64,000 nucleotides of DNA from Planobispora rosea (GCF_014648175.1 NZ_BMQP01000038.1:1-64000), one strand, 5' to 3'; numbered from the stretch's first letter, positions 34,208-44,581 are shown. Notes: generated from the letters alone by a model not told the origin. Made by a program: numbers and translations.

Positions 34208-36481
34208 GTGGTACATCACCCGCGCTTGAAAGCCCATTTTTCCCATGAAGTCATCGGAACCTCGCAGGCGTTTTTGATTTCCGAGGAACAGAGTCACGTC
34301 GTCGAGGGTGAGAGCGCGGTGCGGATCCTGCCGCTGCTGGACGGCGGGCACAGCGTCGAGGAGATCGCCGCCGTCACCGGCCTGCCCTTCACCCAGGTGC
34401 TGTTCGCCGTCCACCGCTACGCCGCGCTGGGACACCTCGCCGACGGCAGCCCCGACCTGCCGGGGCCCGAACTGGCCTACTGGGACTACACGGGGGCCGA
34501 CCCCGCAGGTGTGGACCGGCTCATGGCGGAGCACCCGATCGCCGTCGTCACGCTCGGCGACGCCGACGCGACCGCCGTGCTGGCCGCCCTGCGGGACAAC
34601 GGGCTGCGGGCCAGGCCGTCGGACCCGGCCAAGCAGCTCTCGATCGCCCCGGACGCGCCCGGCAGCACGCTGGTGGTCACCGACGACTACCTCAATCCGG
34701 CGCTGCGCGACCTCAACGCCGCCTTCCTGCGGGCGGGCCGGTCGTGGCTGCCGGTCAAGCCGCGCGGCCTGTCCCTGTGGTTCGGCCCGATCTTCACGCC
34801 GGGCCGTACCGGCTGCTGGGAGTGCCTGGCGCAGCGCGTCGAGAGCAACCGCCAGGTGGAGAGCTACCTGCAGCGCAAACGCGGGGACGACCCCGTCCGG
34901 ACATCGCTGGCGGGCCTGCCCTCCGGCGCCCGGACCGTCGCCGGGCTCCTGGCTGAGGAACTGGCCAGGTCCGTGGTGACGGGCTCGTCCGAACTGGCCG
35001 ACGGGCGGCTGGTCACCCTGGACACCCGCAGCTTCGAGATCGCCACCCATGAGCTGGTACGGCGGCCGCAGTGCCCGGCGTGCGGCGACCCGTCGATCAC
35101 CGCCGACCGGGATCCGCGGGTCGAGCTGGTCTCCAGGCGGGTGAACTTCCGCCAGGACGGCGGCTACCGGGTGCTGACTCCCAAGGAGACCTTCGACCGG
35201 CTGGAGCGGCACATCAGCCCCTTCCTCGGCGCGATCACCCGGCTCGGCAGCCTGTCCGGCGACGACAACGGCATCACCCGCAGCTACAGCGCCGGCCACA
35301 ACTTCGCGGTGACCAGGGACAACCTGGCCATGCTGAAGCGCAACCTGCGCGGGCAGAGCGGCGGCAAGGGACGCACCGACATCCAGGCCAAGACCAGCGC
35401 GGTCTGCGAGGCCATCGAGCGCTACAGCGGGGTGTGGCGCGGCGACGAACCGGTCGTCCACGCGAGCTTCGACGAGCTCGCGGACTCCGCGATCGCGCCC
35501 AACGACCTCATGCTCTTCTCCGAGCGGCAGTTCGCCACCCGGCTGGAGTGGAACGCCAGGCCGGACACCCGCCTGCACAAGGTGCCCCGGCCGCTCCGGC
35601 CCGACCAGCCGCTGGACTGGTCGCCGCTGTGGTCGCTCACCGAGCAGCGGGTGCGTCACGTGCCCGCCTCCTACGCCTGGTACGGCCACCCGGACGTCGA
35701 GGACAGCTACGTCTGCTACAGCGACGCCAACGGCTGCGCCAGCGGCAACACCGTCGAGGAGGCGGTCCTGCAGGGACTGTGCGAGCTGATCGAGCGGGAC
35801 AGCGTCGCGCTGTGGTGGTACAACCGGGTACGCCGCCCCGCGGTCGACCTGGACTCGGTCCGCGACCCCTACATCGACCTGCTGCGCGAGTTCTACGCCG
35901 CCGCCTCACGCAGCCTGTGGGTCCTGGACATCACCTCCGACCTGGGCGTCCCCGCCTATGTCTGCGTATCGCACCGCACCGACCACCCCGTGCAGGACAT
36001 CGTCCTCGGGTTCGGCGCCCACCTCGACTCCCGGCTGGCCCTGATCCGGGCGATCACCGAGGTCAACCAGTTCCTTCCGGCGATCGAGCAGCGCGACGCC
36101 GACGGCGGCACGATCTACCTGGAGGACGATCCGGGCACCCTGGAGTGGTGGCGTGAGGCCACCGTGGAGGCCGAACCGTGGCTCGTCCCCGACCCGGCGG
36201 CGACCGCGCGGACCCTCCCGGCCCTCGACGCCGGCGACGACCTGAAGGTCATGGTGGAGGGGTGCGTGACCCGCCTGGCCGCGCACGGCCTGGAGACGCT
36301 GGTGCTCGACCAGTCCAAGCCCGACCTCGACCTCAACGTCGTCAAGGTCGTCGTCCCCGGCATGCGGCACTTCTGGCGGCGGCTGGGCCCGGGCCGCCTG
36401 TACGACGTGCCCGTCGAACTCGGCTGGCTCGATCAGCCCACCACCGAGGACGGCTTCAACCCCAGAAGTGTGTTCTTCTGA
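34208..36481 (+). CDS. TOMM cyclodehydratase: leader-peptide-binding E1-like domain fused to YcaO
   Basis: This 757-residue fusion has an N-terminal peptide-binding part and an E1/ThiF-like scaffold with a tetra-Cys zinc site, CWEC at residues 203-206 and CPAC at 289-292. The YcaO domain starts near residue 370 and carries ATP-site motifs SAVCEAIERYSG and GLCELIERDSVALWW. The C-terminus NPRSVFF matches the family's functional tail. It binds the precursor leader and uses ATP to convert Cys (and Ser/Thr) to azolines. GGAGG six bases before the GTG fixes the start. It heads the five-gene operon and overlaps the dehydrogenase by one base. Confidence 0.95.
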   Translation: MVHHPRLKAHFSHEVIGTSQAFLISEEQSHVVEGESAVRILPLLDGGHSVEEIAAVTGLPFTQVLFAVHRYAALGHLADGSPDLPGPELAYWDYTGADPAGVDRLMAEHPIAVVTLGDADATAVLAALRDNGLRARPSDPAKQLSIAPDAPGSTLVVTDDYLNPALRDLNAAFLRAGRSWLPVKPRGLSLWFGPIFTPGRTGCWECLAQRVESNRQVESYLQRKRGDDPVRTSLAGLPSGARTVAGLLAEELARSVVTGSSELADGRLVTLDTRSFEIATHELVRRPQCPACGDPSITADRDPRVELVSRRVNFRQDGGYRVLTPKETFDRLERHISPFLGAITRLGSLSGDDNGITRSYSAGHNFAVTRDNLAMLKRNLRGQSGGKGRTDIQAKTSAVCEAIERYSGVWRGDEPVVHASFDELADSAIAPNDLMLFSERQFATRLEWNARPDTRLHKVPRPLRPDQPLDWSPLWSLTEQRVRHVPASYAWYGHPDVEDSYVCYSDANGCASGNTVEEAVLQGLCELIERDSVALWWYNRVRRPAVDLDSVRDPYIDLLREFYAAASRSLWVLDITSDLGVPAYVCVSHRTDHPVQDIVLGFGAHLDSRLALIRAITEVNQFLPAIEQRDADGGTIYLEDDPGTLEWWREATVEAEPWLVPDPAATARTLPALDAGDDLKVMVEGCVTRLAAHGLETLVLDQSKPDLDLNVVKVVVPGMRHFWRRLGPGRLYDVPVELGWLDQPTTEDGFNPRSVFF

Positions 36482-37806
36482 TGGGGACCGCGACGCGCGA
36501 CCAGATGGTGATCAGGCTGTGCCCGAACGAGGAGGCCGGCACGCTGCTCGGCCCCCGGCCGCCCGCGGCGCTCAAGGAGGCGGCGCAGACCCTCGCCGAC
36601 CGCGACGCCTCCGAACTGGAACTCGCCGCCCAGTGCGGACCCACCGACCTGATGCTGCTGCACGTGCTGCTGCGCAGGCTCGACGTCCTGGGCCGCCTGG
36701 AGCACGCCCTGCTGTCGGCGGACGGGCGGCAGCGGGCCCGGCTGCGGCCCGTCGGACGCGGCCCGGTCAGCGTGCCGGTCCGTCTCGACCCCGCGGTCCC
36801 GGTACGGCTGGCGCCGTACGTCATGATCCGGGCCGAGGGCGGCGGTCTGCTCGCCCAGGCGCCGACCGGGCACTGCGTGCTCGACCTCGCCCCGGAGACG
36901 GCCGGGCTGCTGGGCCGCCTGGCCGGCGGCGTGTCCCCGGCCGAGGAACCCGAGCTGCTGCGGCTGTTCGCCGGGGCGGGCCTGCTGGAGCCGGCGGGCA
37001 CCGCGAGCCCCGGCGGCCCCCTGTGGGACTTCCACGACCTGTGGTCGCACGCCAGGGCCAGGGGGACCAGGCTGTCACCGCAGTACGGCGCCAGCTACCG
37101 CGGCCTGGAGCACGGGGCGGCGCCGCCGGTCACGCCCGACCGCCGCACCGGGCCGCGCGTCCGGCTGCGCGTCCCCGACCTGGCGGCCGTCGCCGCCGCC
37201 GATCCGCCGCTGACCGAGGTGATCGAGAAACGCCGGTCCGTCAGGGTGCACGACGACTCCCGGCCCATCACCCTGGACCAGCTCGGCGAGCTGCTGTACC
37301 GCACGGTCAGGCAGCGGACCGTGCTGCACGGCGAACACGGTCTCGACCTGTCCAACCGTCCCTATCCCTCCGGGGGCGCGATCTACGAGCACGAGATCTA
37401 CCCGCTGGTCACCAACGTGGACGGCGTCGAGCCGGGGCTGTGGCACTACCACGCCGGAGATCACGCGCTGGAGCTGGTCGCCGAGCCCTCGCCCGCGGTG
37501 CGGCGGCTGGTGGAGGCGGCCCGGTCGATGGCGCTGATGGACGCCGAACCCCAGGTGCTGCTGACGATCACCGCCCGGTTCGGCCGCCTCAGCTGGAAGT
37601 ACGAGACCATCGCCTACTCCCTCACGCTCAAACACGTCGGCGTGATCTACCAGACGATCTACCTGGTGGCCACCGCGATGGGGCTGTCGGTCTGCGGGCT
37701 CGGCGGCGGCGACGCGGGCGACTTCGCCGCGGCCAGCGGCATCGACTATCTCACCGAGGGCAGCGTGGGCGAACTCGTCCTCGGCAGCCGCCCGTCCACC
37801 CTTTAA
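36481..37806 (+). CDS. SagB-type azoline dehydrogenase
   Basis: This 441-residue protein has its last 210 residues forming a nitroreductase-fold FMN domain: VIEKRRSVRVHDDSRPITLD, NRPYPSGGAIYEHEIYPLV, KYETIAYSLTLKHVGVIYQT and GLSVCGLGGG, the SagB signature set. The N-terminal half is the variable domain seen in SagB/McbC proteins. It oxidises azolines to azoles, here mostly thiazoles. It starts in a TGATG overlap with the cyclodehydratase, implying fixed stoichiometry. Confidence 0.94.
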   Translation: MGTATRDQMVIRLCPNEEAGTLLGPRPPAALKEAAQTLADRDASELELAAQCGPTDLMLLHVLLRRLDVLGRLEHALLSADGRQRARLRPVGRGPVSVPVRLDPAVPVRLAPYVMIRAEGGGLLAQAPTGHCVLDLAPETAGLLGRLAGGVSPAEEPELLRLFAGAGLLEPAGTASPGGPLWDFHDLWSHARARGTRLSPQYGASYRGLEHGAAPPVTPDRRTGPRVRLRVPDLAAVAAADPPLTEVIEKRRSVRVHDDSRPITLDQLGELLYRTVRQRTVLHGEHGLDLSNRPYPSGGAIYEHEIYPLVTNVDGVEPGLWHYHAGDHALELVAEPSPAVRRLVEAARSMALMDAEPQVLLTITARFGRLSWKYETIAYSLTLKHVGVIYQTIYLVATAMGLSVCGLGGGDAGDFAAASGIDYLTEGSVGELVLGSRPSTL

Positions 37807-37816
37807 GGAACCAACG

Positions 37817-38626
37817 ATGCAGTTCCGTTTCAAAGCGCTGCAGCGCATGCGAGAACCGGACGAGCTGGACTCGGTGACCTCACTCGCCCGGCCACGCGGC
37901 TGGATCGCCGTGCTGGTGGTGACGGCGCTGATCGCCGGAGCCGGGGTCTGGGCGTTCGCCGGGCGGCTGCCGTACACGGTCCGCGCGGAGGGGTTGCTCA
38001 CCCGCCCGCTCGGCGTGGCGCCGCTGCACAGCACGCTCACCGGCCTGGTGCGCGACGTCCGGGTGGCCCCCGCCGACGACGTGCGCGCCGGTCAGCTCCT
38101 CGGAGAGGTCGTCACGGCCAGGGGGAAGGTGGAGGAGATCCGCGCCCCCTTCGCCGGGCGGGTCGTCAGCGTCGCCATCGGCCACGGCCAGGCGGTGTCG
38201 CACGGCACCACGGTGGCCACCGTCGAGCGGACCGACGCGCCCGACGACCGCCTGCTGGCCATGCTCTTCGTACCCGGCTCGGCGGCGGGCGTCGAGCCGG
38301 GTCGTCCCGTGGACCTGTCGGTCGCCTCGGCCCCCGTCTCCAGGTACGGCGTGCTCCACGGCACGGTGACCTCCGTCAGCCCCTACCCGCTGACCAAGGC
38401 GGCGCTGACCAGTCTCCTCGGCGACCCGGTCATCGCCGACCGGTACTTCCTCAACGGCCTGGGGCCCCGGCTCGTGGTCGTCGACCTGGTCAGGAACAGC
38501 CGCACGCCGACCGGTTACGACTGGTCGGCCCAGGGCGGACCGCAGTCCCTTCAGTCGCAGGTCCACGTCACCGGCAGCATCAAGCTCGGGGGACGGACAC
38601 CGATCACCTTCGTCCTCGGGCAGTGA
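37817..38626 (+). CDS. Membrane-fusion (HlyD-like) protein of the NHLP export system
   Basis: This 269-residue protein has one N-terminal span (IAVLVVTALIAGAGVWAFA, about residues 34-52). A biotinyl-lipoyl-like hairpin follows (TVRAEGLLTRPLGVAPLHST, then APFAGRVVSVAIGHGQAVSH), then a beta-barrel-like domain. AAGGA precedes the ATG. It corresponds to the secretion-protein component that accompanies the paired NHLP ABC exporters. It overlaps the next gene as GTGA. Confidence 0.88.
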   Translation: MQFRFKALQRMREPDELDSVTSLARPRGWIAVLVVTALIAGAGVWAFAGRLPYTVRAEGLLTRPLGVAPLHSTLTGLVRDVRVAPADDVRAGQLLGEVVTARGKVEEIRAPFAGRVVSVAIGHGQAVSHGTTVATVERTDAPDDRLLAMLFVPGSAAGVEPGRPVDLSVASAPVSRYGVLHGTVTSVSPYPLTKAALTSLLGDPVIADRYFLNGLGPRLVVVDLVRNSRTPTGYDWSAQGGPQSLQSQVHVTGSIKLGGRTPITFVLGQ

Positions 38627-40884
38627 CCATGACACAGACGACAGCTCCGCCGCCGGAGGACACGACCGGGGAGCGGACCGACACGATCCTTCCCTCCAGC
38701 TCAGGGCGGCGGACCCGGCGCTGGCGCACCCGCACCCCGACGGTCATCCAGATGGAGTCGGTGGAGTGCGGGGCCGCCTCGCTGGCCATGGTGCTGGCCC
38801 ACTACGGGCGTTTCGTCCCGCTTGAGGAGCTCCGTACGGCGTGCGGGGTCTCCCGGGACGGCGCCAACGCCAAGAACCTCCTGGACGCCGCGCGCAGCTA
38901 CGGCCTCGAGGCCAAGGGGTTCCAGATCGATACGGCCGACCTGCTCACGGTGCGGGGGCCGTACATCATCTTCTGGGCCTTCCAGCACTTCATGGTCGTC
39001 GAGGGCATCCGCACGCGGCGTGGCAGACGGTACGTCGCGGTCAACGACCCCGCCTCGGGGCCGCGCACGGTGACCTGGGACGACTTCGACTCCGGCTTCA
39101 CCGGCATCGTGCTCACCTTCGAACCGGGCCCCGGCTTCGAGCGGGGCGGCAAGCGGCCCCGGCTGATCGACGCGCTGCTGCGCAGGCGGATGCCCACCGG
39201 CGGCGCGCTGTCCCTGGTGCTGCTCGCCAGCCTGCTGCTGGTCGTGCTCGGCCTGACCGGACCCGCCTACTTCCGGGTCTTCATCGACCGGGTGCTGACT
39301 GACCCCGGATCCGGCTTCCTGCCCCCGTTGCTGCTGGCGATGACCGCCACGGCCGCGGGTCTGTTCGCGTTGACCGCGATCCAGCGGCTCCATCTGCTGC
39401 GGATCGAGTTCAGGATGGCGCTCGTCAGCTCGGGCCGGTTCTTCCGGCACCTGCTCCGGCTGCCGGTGGAGTTCTACCTTCAGCGGCAGCCCGCCGAGGT
39501 GGCCAAGCGCGTGTCGGTCAACGACAACGTGGCCGAACTGCTCTCCCGCGACCTCGCCGCGACCGGTCTCAACCTGGTGCTCGTCCTGTTCTACGGCTTC
39601 ATCCTGCTCCGCTACGACCTCCTGCTCGGTGTGATCGGCAGCGGCATGGCGCTGCTCAACATCCTCGTCCTGCACTGGGTGGCCAGGGCCCGCACCGACG
39701 CGGTGACCAAGCTCCGCACCGACCAGGGCAGGCTCACCGCGACGACGTTCAACACCCTGCAGCTCATCGAGACCATCAAGGCGACCGGGGCCGAGGCCCA
39801 GGCGTTCGCCCGGTGGTCGGGGTTCCTGGCCAAGGTGACCACGGCCAAACAGCAGCTCGGCCTGCCCACCACGGTCATCTCGGTCGTCCCGGCGCTGCTG
39901 GCCACCGCCAACACCGGGCTGATCCTGCTGATCGGCGGGTTGCGGGTGCTGGACGGCGCGATCAGCATCGGCATGCTGGTGGCCTTCCAGAGCCTGCTCA
40001 CCGCGCTGAGCAGGCCGGTCACCCAGCTGACGGAGCTCGGCGAACGCGTGCAGGACATCACCGCCGACGTGAACCGGCTGCACGACGTGGAACGCTACGG
40101 CGAGGACCCGGCGTTCCGCCGCGCGACCGGGAAGGACGAGGAGCGGCTCGACGGTTACCTGGAGTTCCGGAACGTGACCTTCGGCTACGGGCCGCTGGCG
40201 CCCCTCGTCCTCAGGGACCTGTCGTTCTCCCTCGTGCCCGGCCGCAGGGTGGCGATCGTCGGGGGATCCGGCAGCGGCAAGTCGACCGTGGGCCGTCTCG
40301 TCGCGGGCCTGTTCGAGCAGCGGTCGGGAGAGATCCTCATCGACGGCCGGCCGCGCCGGGAGGTCGGGCACGAGGCCTTCGCCGCCTCGGTGGCCTTCGT
40401 CGACCAGGAGGTCGCGCTGTTCGAGGGCACGGTCAGGGACAACCTCACGCTGTGGGACGACTCGATCAGCGACGACGTCGTCAACGCCGCCCTGCGCGAC
40501 GCGATGATCTTCGATGTGATCGCCGCCCGGCCGGGCGGTATCAACAGCGTCGTCCACGAGGGAGGACGCAACTTCAGCGGCGGCCAGCGCCAGCGGCTGG
40601 AGATCGCCAGAGCCCTGGTCTCCGACCCCACGCTGCTGATCCTCGACGAGGCGACCAGCGCGCTGGACGCGGAGACCGAACGGATCATCGCCGACAACCT
40701 GCACCGCAGGGGATGCTCCTGCCTGATCATCGCCCACCGGCTCTCCACCATCCGCGACGCGGACGAGATCATCGTGCTGGAGCACGGCGAGATCGTCGAA
40801 CGCGGCCACCATGGCGACCTGGTCGAACTCGGCGGACGCTACGCGGCCCTGGTCGACTCGGCCGCCGGGGAAGGATTCCAGTGA
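38623..40884 (+). CDS. NHLP-type peptidase-containing ABC exporter (C39 peptidase/permease/ATPase)
   Basis: This 753-residue protein has three parts. The C39 peptidase domain carries Cys49 in QMESVECGAASLAM, His in FQHFMVVEG and Asp in VNDPASGPR. Six membrane spans occupy about residues 190-470. The ABC ATPase has Walker A VGGSGSGKSTVGR, signature FSGGQRQRLEIA and Walker B LLILDEATSALD. It should cleave the leader after a small-residue motif and export the mature peptide. A GTG start overlaps the upstream stop; an ATG two codons later is an alternative. Confidence 0.94.
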   Translation: MTMTQTTAPPPEDTTGERTDTILPSSSGRRTRRWRTRTPTVIQMESVECGAASLAMVLAHYGRFVPLEELRTACGVSRDGANAKNLLDAARSYGLEAKGFQIDTADLLTVRGPYIIFWAFQHFMVVEGIRTRRGRRYVAVNDPASGPRTVTWDDFDSGFTGIVLTFEPGPGFERGGKRPRLIDALLRRRMPTGGALSLVLLASLLLVVLGLTGPAYFRVFIDRVLTDPGSGFLPPLLLAMTATAAGLFALTAIQRLHLLRIEFRMALVSSGRFFRHLLRLPVEFYLQRQPAEVAKRVSVNDNVAELLSRDLAATGLNLVLVLFYGFILLRYDLLLGVIGSGMALLNILVLHWVARARTDAVTKLRTDQGRLTATTFNTLQLIETIKATGAEAQAFARWSGFLAKVTTAKQQLGLPTTVISVVPALLATANTGLILLIGGLRVLDGAISIGMLVAFQSLLTALSRPVTQLTELGERVQDITADVNRLHDVERYGEDPAFRRATGKDEERLDGYLEFRNVTFGYGPLAPLVLRDLSFSLVPGRRVAIVGGSGSGKSTVGRLVAGLFEQRSGEILIDGRPRREVGHEAFAASVAFVDQEVALFEGTVRDNLTLWDDSISDDVVNAALRDAMIFDVIAARPGGINSVVHEGGRNFSGGQRQRLEIARALVSDPTLLILDEATSALDAETERIIADNLHRRGCSCLIIAHRLSTIRDADEIIVLEHGEIVERGHHGDLVELGGRYAALVDSAAGEGFQ

Positions 40885-43736
40885 CCCTCACGCTCTCCGG
40901 CGCCGTCGCGATCGACTATCAGCGCGACCGTCTGGTGATCCTGGACGACCCGGCCAGGCTGCTCCTGGTCGAGTCCGGCGCGCTCGACCTGTTCGCGGTC
41001 CGGCTGACCGGCGGACGGCCCACCGGCCGCTGGACCTTCCTGGCCCGGGCGGACGAGGGCAGTCTGCTGCTCGGTTCGCCGCCGGGTCCCGTGCACAGCA
41101 TCGTCGGCCGTCCGGTCGGCGAGGCCCGGCTGGCCTGGGTGCCGCTCACCTGCCTGGACTCCCCGGAGGCGCTGTCCTCCGGTTTCCTCCGCGGCCTCGA
41201 CCACGGGATCGAGGTCATCGCCACCGCGCTCCACGAGCAGCTGCCGCCCCGGGCCTTCGTCCCGCTGGAGGCGGACGGTGAGACCACGGCCGCCCCCCGG
41301 CTCCCGATCAGGTCGGTCGACGGAGTCCGCTGGGTCCGCGTCGAGGAGGGCACCGCGGTCATCCCCGAGCGGGCGGGCAGGACGCTCACCCCCGGCGGCG
41401 TGCTCTGCCTGACGGAACGCGACTGGCTGGTGGCCGAGACCGCGGTCCGGCTCAGCTCGGCCACCAGCGCCGACCTGCTGGCCGAGTGCCGGTTGACCGA
41501 GCACCTGATCGGGCACGCCTGCCAGGTGCTGCATGTCATCGATGACCGCGTCGCGCGGCAGCAGACCGCTGAGCGCGCGGCGCTCCAACTCCGTGCTGAA
41601 CGCAACGGCGAGCGGGTCAGGTCCGCGGCCAGGGGCTACGACGCCGTCCTGGCCGGGTCGCCCGACCAGCTGCGGCTGGCCGAGCTGTCCGGCCGCTCCC
41701 CCGAGCTCGTCGCGATGCGGCTGGTCGCCGCCCGGCTCGGATTCGACGTGCGCGAGCCGTACGGTGAGGTCCACGGGCGCGACCGGCACCGCCTGGAGCG
41801 GATCGCGGCGGCCTCCGGCGTGCCGACCAGGAGCGTCCGGCTGGAGGGCCGCTGGTGGAAGCAGGACCTCGGCCCGATGGTGGGGTTCGTCAGGGCCGGG
41901 CGCCGGCCCGTCGCGCTGCTGCCGGAACGCGGCGGTTACGTGGTGGCGTCGGCGGACGGCTCCCGGGCGGTGACACCGGAGGTGGCCAAGACGCTGGACG
42001 GGACCGCCCTGGCGATCTACGCGCCGCTGCCGCCGGGCGACCACTCTCCCTGGTCGCTGCTGCGTTTCTCGCTGTACGGCAGCCGCGGCGACCTGGTCAG
42101 GCTGACGGTCACCGGCCTGCTGGTGGCGCTGCTCGGCCTGGCCGTACCGCTGATGACCGGAGCGGTGCTCGGCACCTTCATCGCCCGGGCCGACCGCGAC
42201 CTCGTCACCTGGGGGGCGCTGCTGGTCATCGGCTGCGGGGCCGCGGCGGCGCTGCTGTCGGTGGTGCAGAACCTCGCCGTGCTGCGCATGCAGGGCCGCG
42301 CGACCAGCAGGTTGCAGGCGGCGATCTGGGCCAGGCTGATGTCGCTGCCCGCCTCGTTCTTCGGCCGGTACGCCGCCGGTGAGCTCGGCACCGCCGCGCT
42401 CGGCGTGAGCGCGGCGCAGGAACTGCTGTCCAGCGTGATCACCTCGGCCGTCCTCGCCCTCTTCGCCGGGGTGGTCAACCTGGGACTGCTGTTCGTCCTC
42501 GACGTGCCGATGGCGCTGCTGGCGACGGGACTGGTCGCGATCAGCATCGTGGTCTGCGGGGTGGCCGGTTTCCGGCAGATCCGCTGTCAGCGCGATCTCT
42601 ACTCGTGGGAGCAGAAGCTGTCGTCGCGGGTCTACCAGTTGCTCAACGGGCTGACCAAGCTCCGGGTGGCCGCCGCGGAGGACCGCGCCTTCGCGATGTG
42701 GTCGCGCGGGTTCGTCAGGGGCCGCGCCCAGGCCGCCGCCGCCCGCCGCGCGCAGAACTGGCTCACCACCTTCAACGCGGGGTTCCCGCTGTGCTGCGCG
42801 GTGCTGATCTTCCTGGTCACCGTCCGCTCGGATCTGTCGGTGTTCACGTTCCTGGCCTTCTTCACCGCCTTCAACCTGCTGCTCGCCGCGACGCTGGCGT
42901 TCACCGGGGTGGCGATCACGGTGGTCGGCGCGGTCCCCATGGTCGAGAAGTTGTCGCCGATCCTGCGCGCCGAGGCCGAGGGCCAGAGCGACAAGGCCGA
43001 TCCCGGTGAGTTGTCCGGTGAGATCTCGCTGGCCCACGTGAGTTTCCGTTACGGCGGCGACGGACCGCTGATCCTCGACGAGGTCTCCCTCGACGTGCTG
43101 CCGGGCGAGTTCCTGGCGATCGTGGGTCCCACCGGGTGCGGGAAGTCGACGCTGCTGCGGCTGCTGCTCGGCTTCGAGACCCCGGACACCGGCGTCGTCC
43201 TCTACGACGGGCAGGACCTGGCCGAACTCGACATCACCGCGGTGCGCCGGCAGTGCGGCGTGGTCATGCAGCACGGCGCGCTGCTGGCCGGCGACATCAA
43301 GTCGAACATCATCGGATCGACCGCCTACAGCGTGGACGACGCCTGGGAGGCCGCCAAGATGGCCGGGATCGACGAGGACATCAAGGAGATGCCGATGGGC
43401 ATGAACACGGTGATCTCCGAGGGATCCAGCACGGTCTCCGGCGGCCAGCGGCAACGCCTGATGATCGCCCGGGCGCTGGTCTCCCGGCCCCGTATGGTCT
43501 TCTTCGACGAGGCCACCAGCGCGCTCGACAACCCGACCCAGCGGATCGTCGCCGAGAGCACCCGGCGGCTGAACGCCACCCGCGTCGTCATCGCGCACCG
43601 GCTGTCCACCATCATCGACGCCGACCGGATCGTCGTCCTCGACCAGGGAAAGATCGTGCAGCAGGGCAGCTACGAACAGCTGATAGCCGAGGAAGGCGGC
43701 GTGTTCGCCGCCCTCGCCCGGCGTCAGATGGCCTGA
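40881..43736 (+). CDS. NHLP-type ABC exporter, second subunit (permease/ATPase with N-terminal regulatory region)
   Basis: This 951-residue protein has about 390 N-terminal residues without a C39 catalytic Cys, beginning with a cyclic-nucleotide-fold-like strand region (LLLVESGALDLFAVRLTGGR). A six-span permease domain follows, then an ATPase with Walker A VGPTGCGKSTLLRLLL, signature VSGGQRQRLMIA and DEATSALDN. In NHLP systems this protein pairs with the peptidase-containing exporter. It starts in a GTGA overlap with that gene, and its 3' end overlaps the convergent hydrolase gene by 13 bases. Confidence 0.93.
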   Translation: MTLTLSGAVAIDYQRDRLVILDDPARLLLVESGALDLFAVRLTGGRPTGRWTFLARADEGSLLLGSPPGPVHSIVGRPVGEARLAWVPLTCLDSPEALSSGFLRGLDHGIEVIATALHEQLPPRAFVPLEADGETTAAPRLPIRSVDGVRWVRVEEGTAVIPERAGRTLTPGGVLCLTERDWLVAETAVRLSSATSADLLAECRLTEHLIGHACQVLHVIDDRVARQQTAERAALQLRAERNGERVRSAARGYDAVLAGSPDQLRLAELSGRSPELVAMRLVAARLGFDVREPYGEVHGRDRHRLERIAAASGVPTRSVRLEGRWWKQDLGPMVGFVRAGRRPVALLPERGGYVVASADGSRAVTPEVAKTLDGTALAIYAPLPPGDHSPWSLLRFSLYGSRGDLVRLTVTGLLVALLGLAVPLMTGAVLGTFIARADRDLVTWGALLVIGCGAAAALLSVVQNLAVLRMQGRATSRLQAAIWARLMSLPASFFGRYAAGELGTAALGVSAAQELLSSVITSAVLALFAGVVNLGLLFVLDVPMALLATGLVAISIVVCGVAGFRQIRCQRDLYSWEQKLSSRVYQLLNGLTKLRVAAAEDRAFAMWSRGFVRGRAQAAAARRAQNWLTTFNAGFPLCCAVLIFLVTVRSDLSVFTFLAFFTAFNLLLAATLAFTGVAITVVGAVPMVEKLSPILRAEAEGQSDKADPGELSGEISLAHVSFRYGGDGPLILDEVSLDVLPGEFLAIVGPTGCGKSTLLRLLLGFETPDTGVVLYDGQDLAELDITAVRRQCGVVMQHGALLAGDIKSNIIGSTAYSVDDAWEAAKMAGIDEDIKEMPMGMNTVISEGSSTVSGGQRQRLMIARALVSRPRMVFFDEATSALDNPTQRIVAESTRRLNATRVVIAHRLSTIIDADRIVVLDQGKIVQQGSYEQLIAEEGGVFAALARRQMA

Positions 43737-44581
43737 CCGTCCGGGTCCGGCCCCGGCCCCGGAGCCGGAACCGGACCCGGGGCCGGGGCCGGGGCCCGAT
43801 CGTCCGGGCCCGGAGCCAGGTGCGCGGCCAGGGGGCCCGCCACCGCCTCGGGACATTCCAGGAGGGGCAGGTGCCCCGCCCCCGGCACGTCCAGTCGCCG
43901 GCAGCCCGGCACCGATCGGTGGATGGTCGCGGCGTTGCGCAGGAACGCCTCCATGTCCTCGGTTCCGCTCACCACGAGGGTGCGCGCCTCGATCCTGTGC
44001 AGGTCGCCGAGTTGCGGATGACTGACGAGCGTCCGCATGCCGTCGCCCCGCAGTTCCTGCCAGGAGTGCCGGGAGACGACCGCGCGGATGCGGGCACGCA
44101 CCTGCGGATGGCGGAGCGTGCCGGTGTAGATGTCCGGGGGCGAGGACATCCACAGGTCGGCCAGCACGTCGCCGCCGGCCCCCATCCTGGCCAGGGCGGT
44201 GAGCTCGCGCCTGCGCCGCCCGGCCGCCGGATCGAGGGCGCCGCCGTTCAGTCCCGGCGCGGCCACCACCAGCGCGCGCGTCACCTCGGGATGGTCGACG
44301 GCCAGCTGGAGCGCCGAGATCGTGCCGAAGGAGAGCCCCACCACCCGGTCGGCGCCGTGGTCCCCGGCCACCCCGGCCAGTCTGTCCGCGAGTTCCGGCA
44401 GGGTGAGGCCCGGCGGCAGCACCCCGGAGGCACCGTGCCCGGGGAGGTCGACACCGATGTGCCTGAACCCGGGGAGCAGGTCCCACAGCGGCTTCCACAG
44501 CGTGGAGTCCATCGTGTAGCCGTGGATCCACAGCACCCCCGGACCGCTCGAACCACACCGGTGCACGGCGAGGCCGGCCAT
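43724..44581 (-). CDS. Alpha/beta hydrolase
   Basis: This 285-residue hydrolase has LWIHGYTMDSTLW (oxyanion region), the nucleophile elbow VGLSFGTIS, acid VVSGTEDME and the catalytic His in GAGHLPLLE. It ends in a Pro/Gly/Ala-rich tail (PAPAPGPVPAPGPGPDPDG) that is probably disordered. It shares a one-base overlap with the Rieske gene and belongs to the three-gene tailoring operon. It could be a methylesterase, a macrocycle-forming enzyme or an editing thioesterase; the sequence does not say. Confidence 0.9.
   Translation of the reverse strand: MAGLAVHRCGSSGPGVLWIHGYTMDSTLWKPLWDLLPGFRHIGVDLPGHGASGVLPPGLTLPELADRLAGVAGDHGADRVVGLSFGTISALQLAVDHPEVTRALVVAAPGLNGGALDPAAGRRRRELTALARMGAGGDVLADLWMSSPPDIYTGTLRHPQVRARIRAVVSRHSWQELRGDGMRTLVSHPQLGDLHRIEARTLVVSGTEDMEAFLRNAATIHRSVPGCRRLDVPGAGHLPLLECPEAVAGPLAAHLAPGPDDRAPAPAPGPVPAPGPGPDPDGQAI

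Noticed and set aside
36178..36480. Extension of the SagB-type gene upstream into the YcaO gene
   Set aside because: The frame is only a shadow of the YcaO C-terminus; the ATG in the TGATG overlap matches the expected start.
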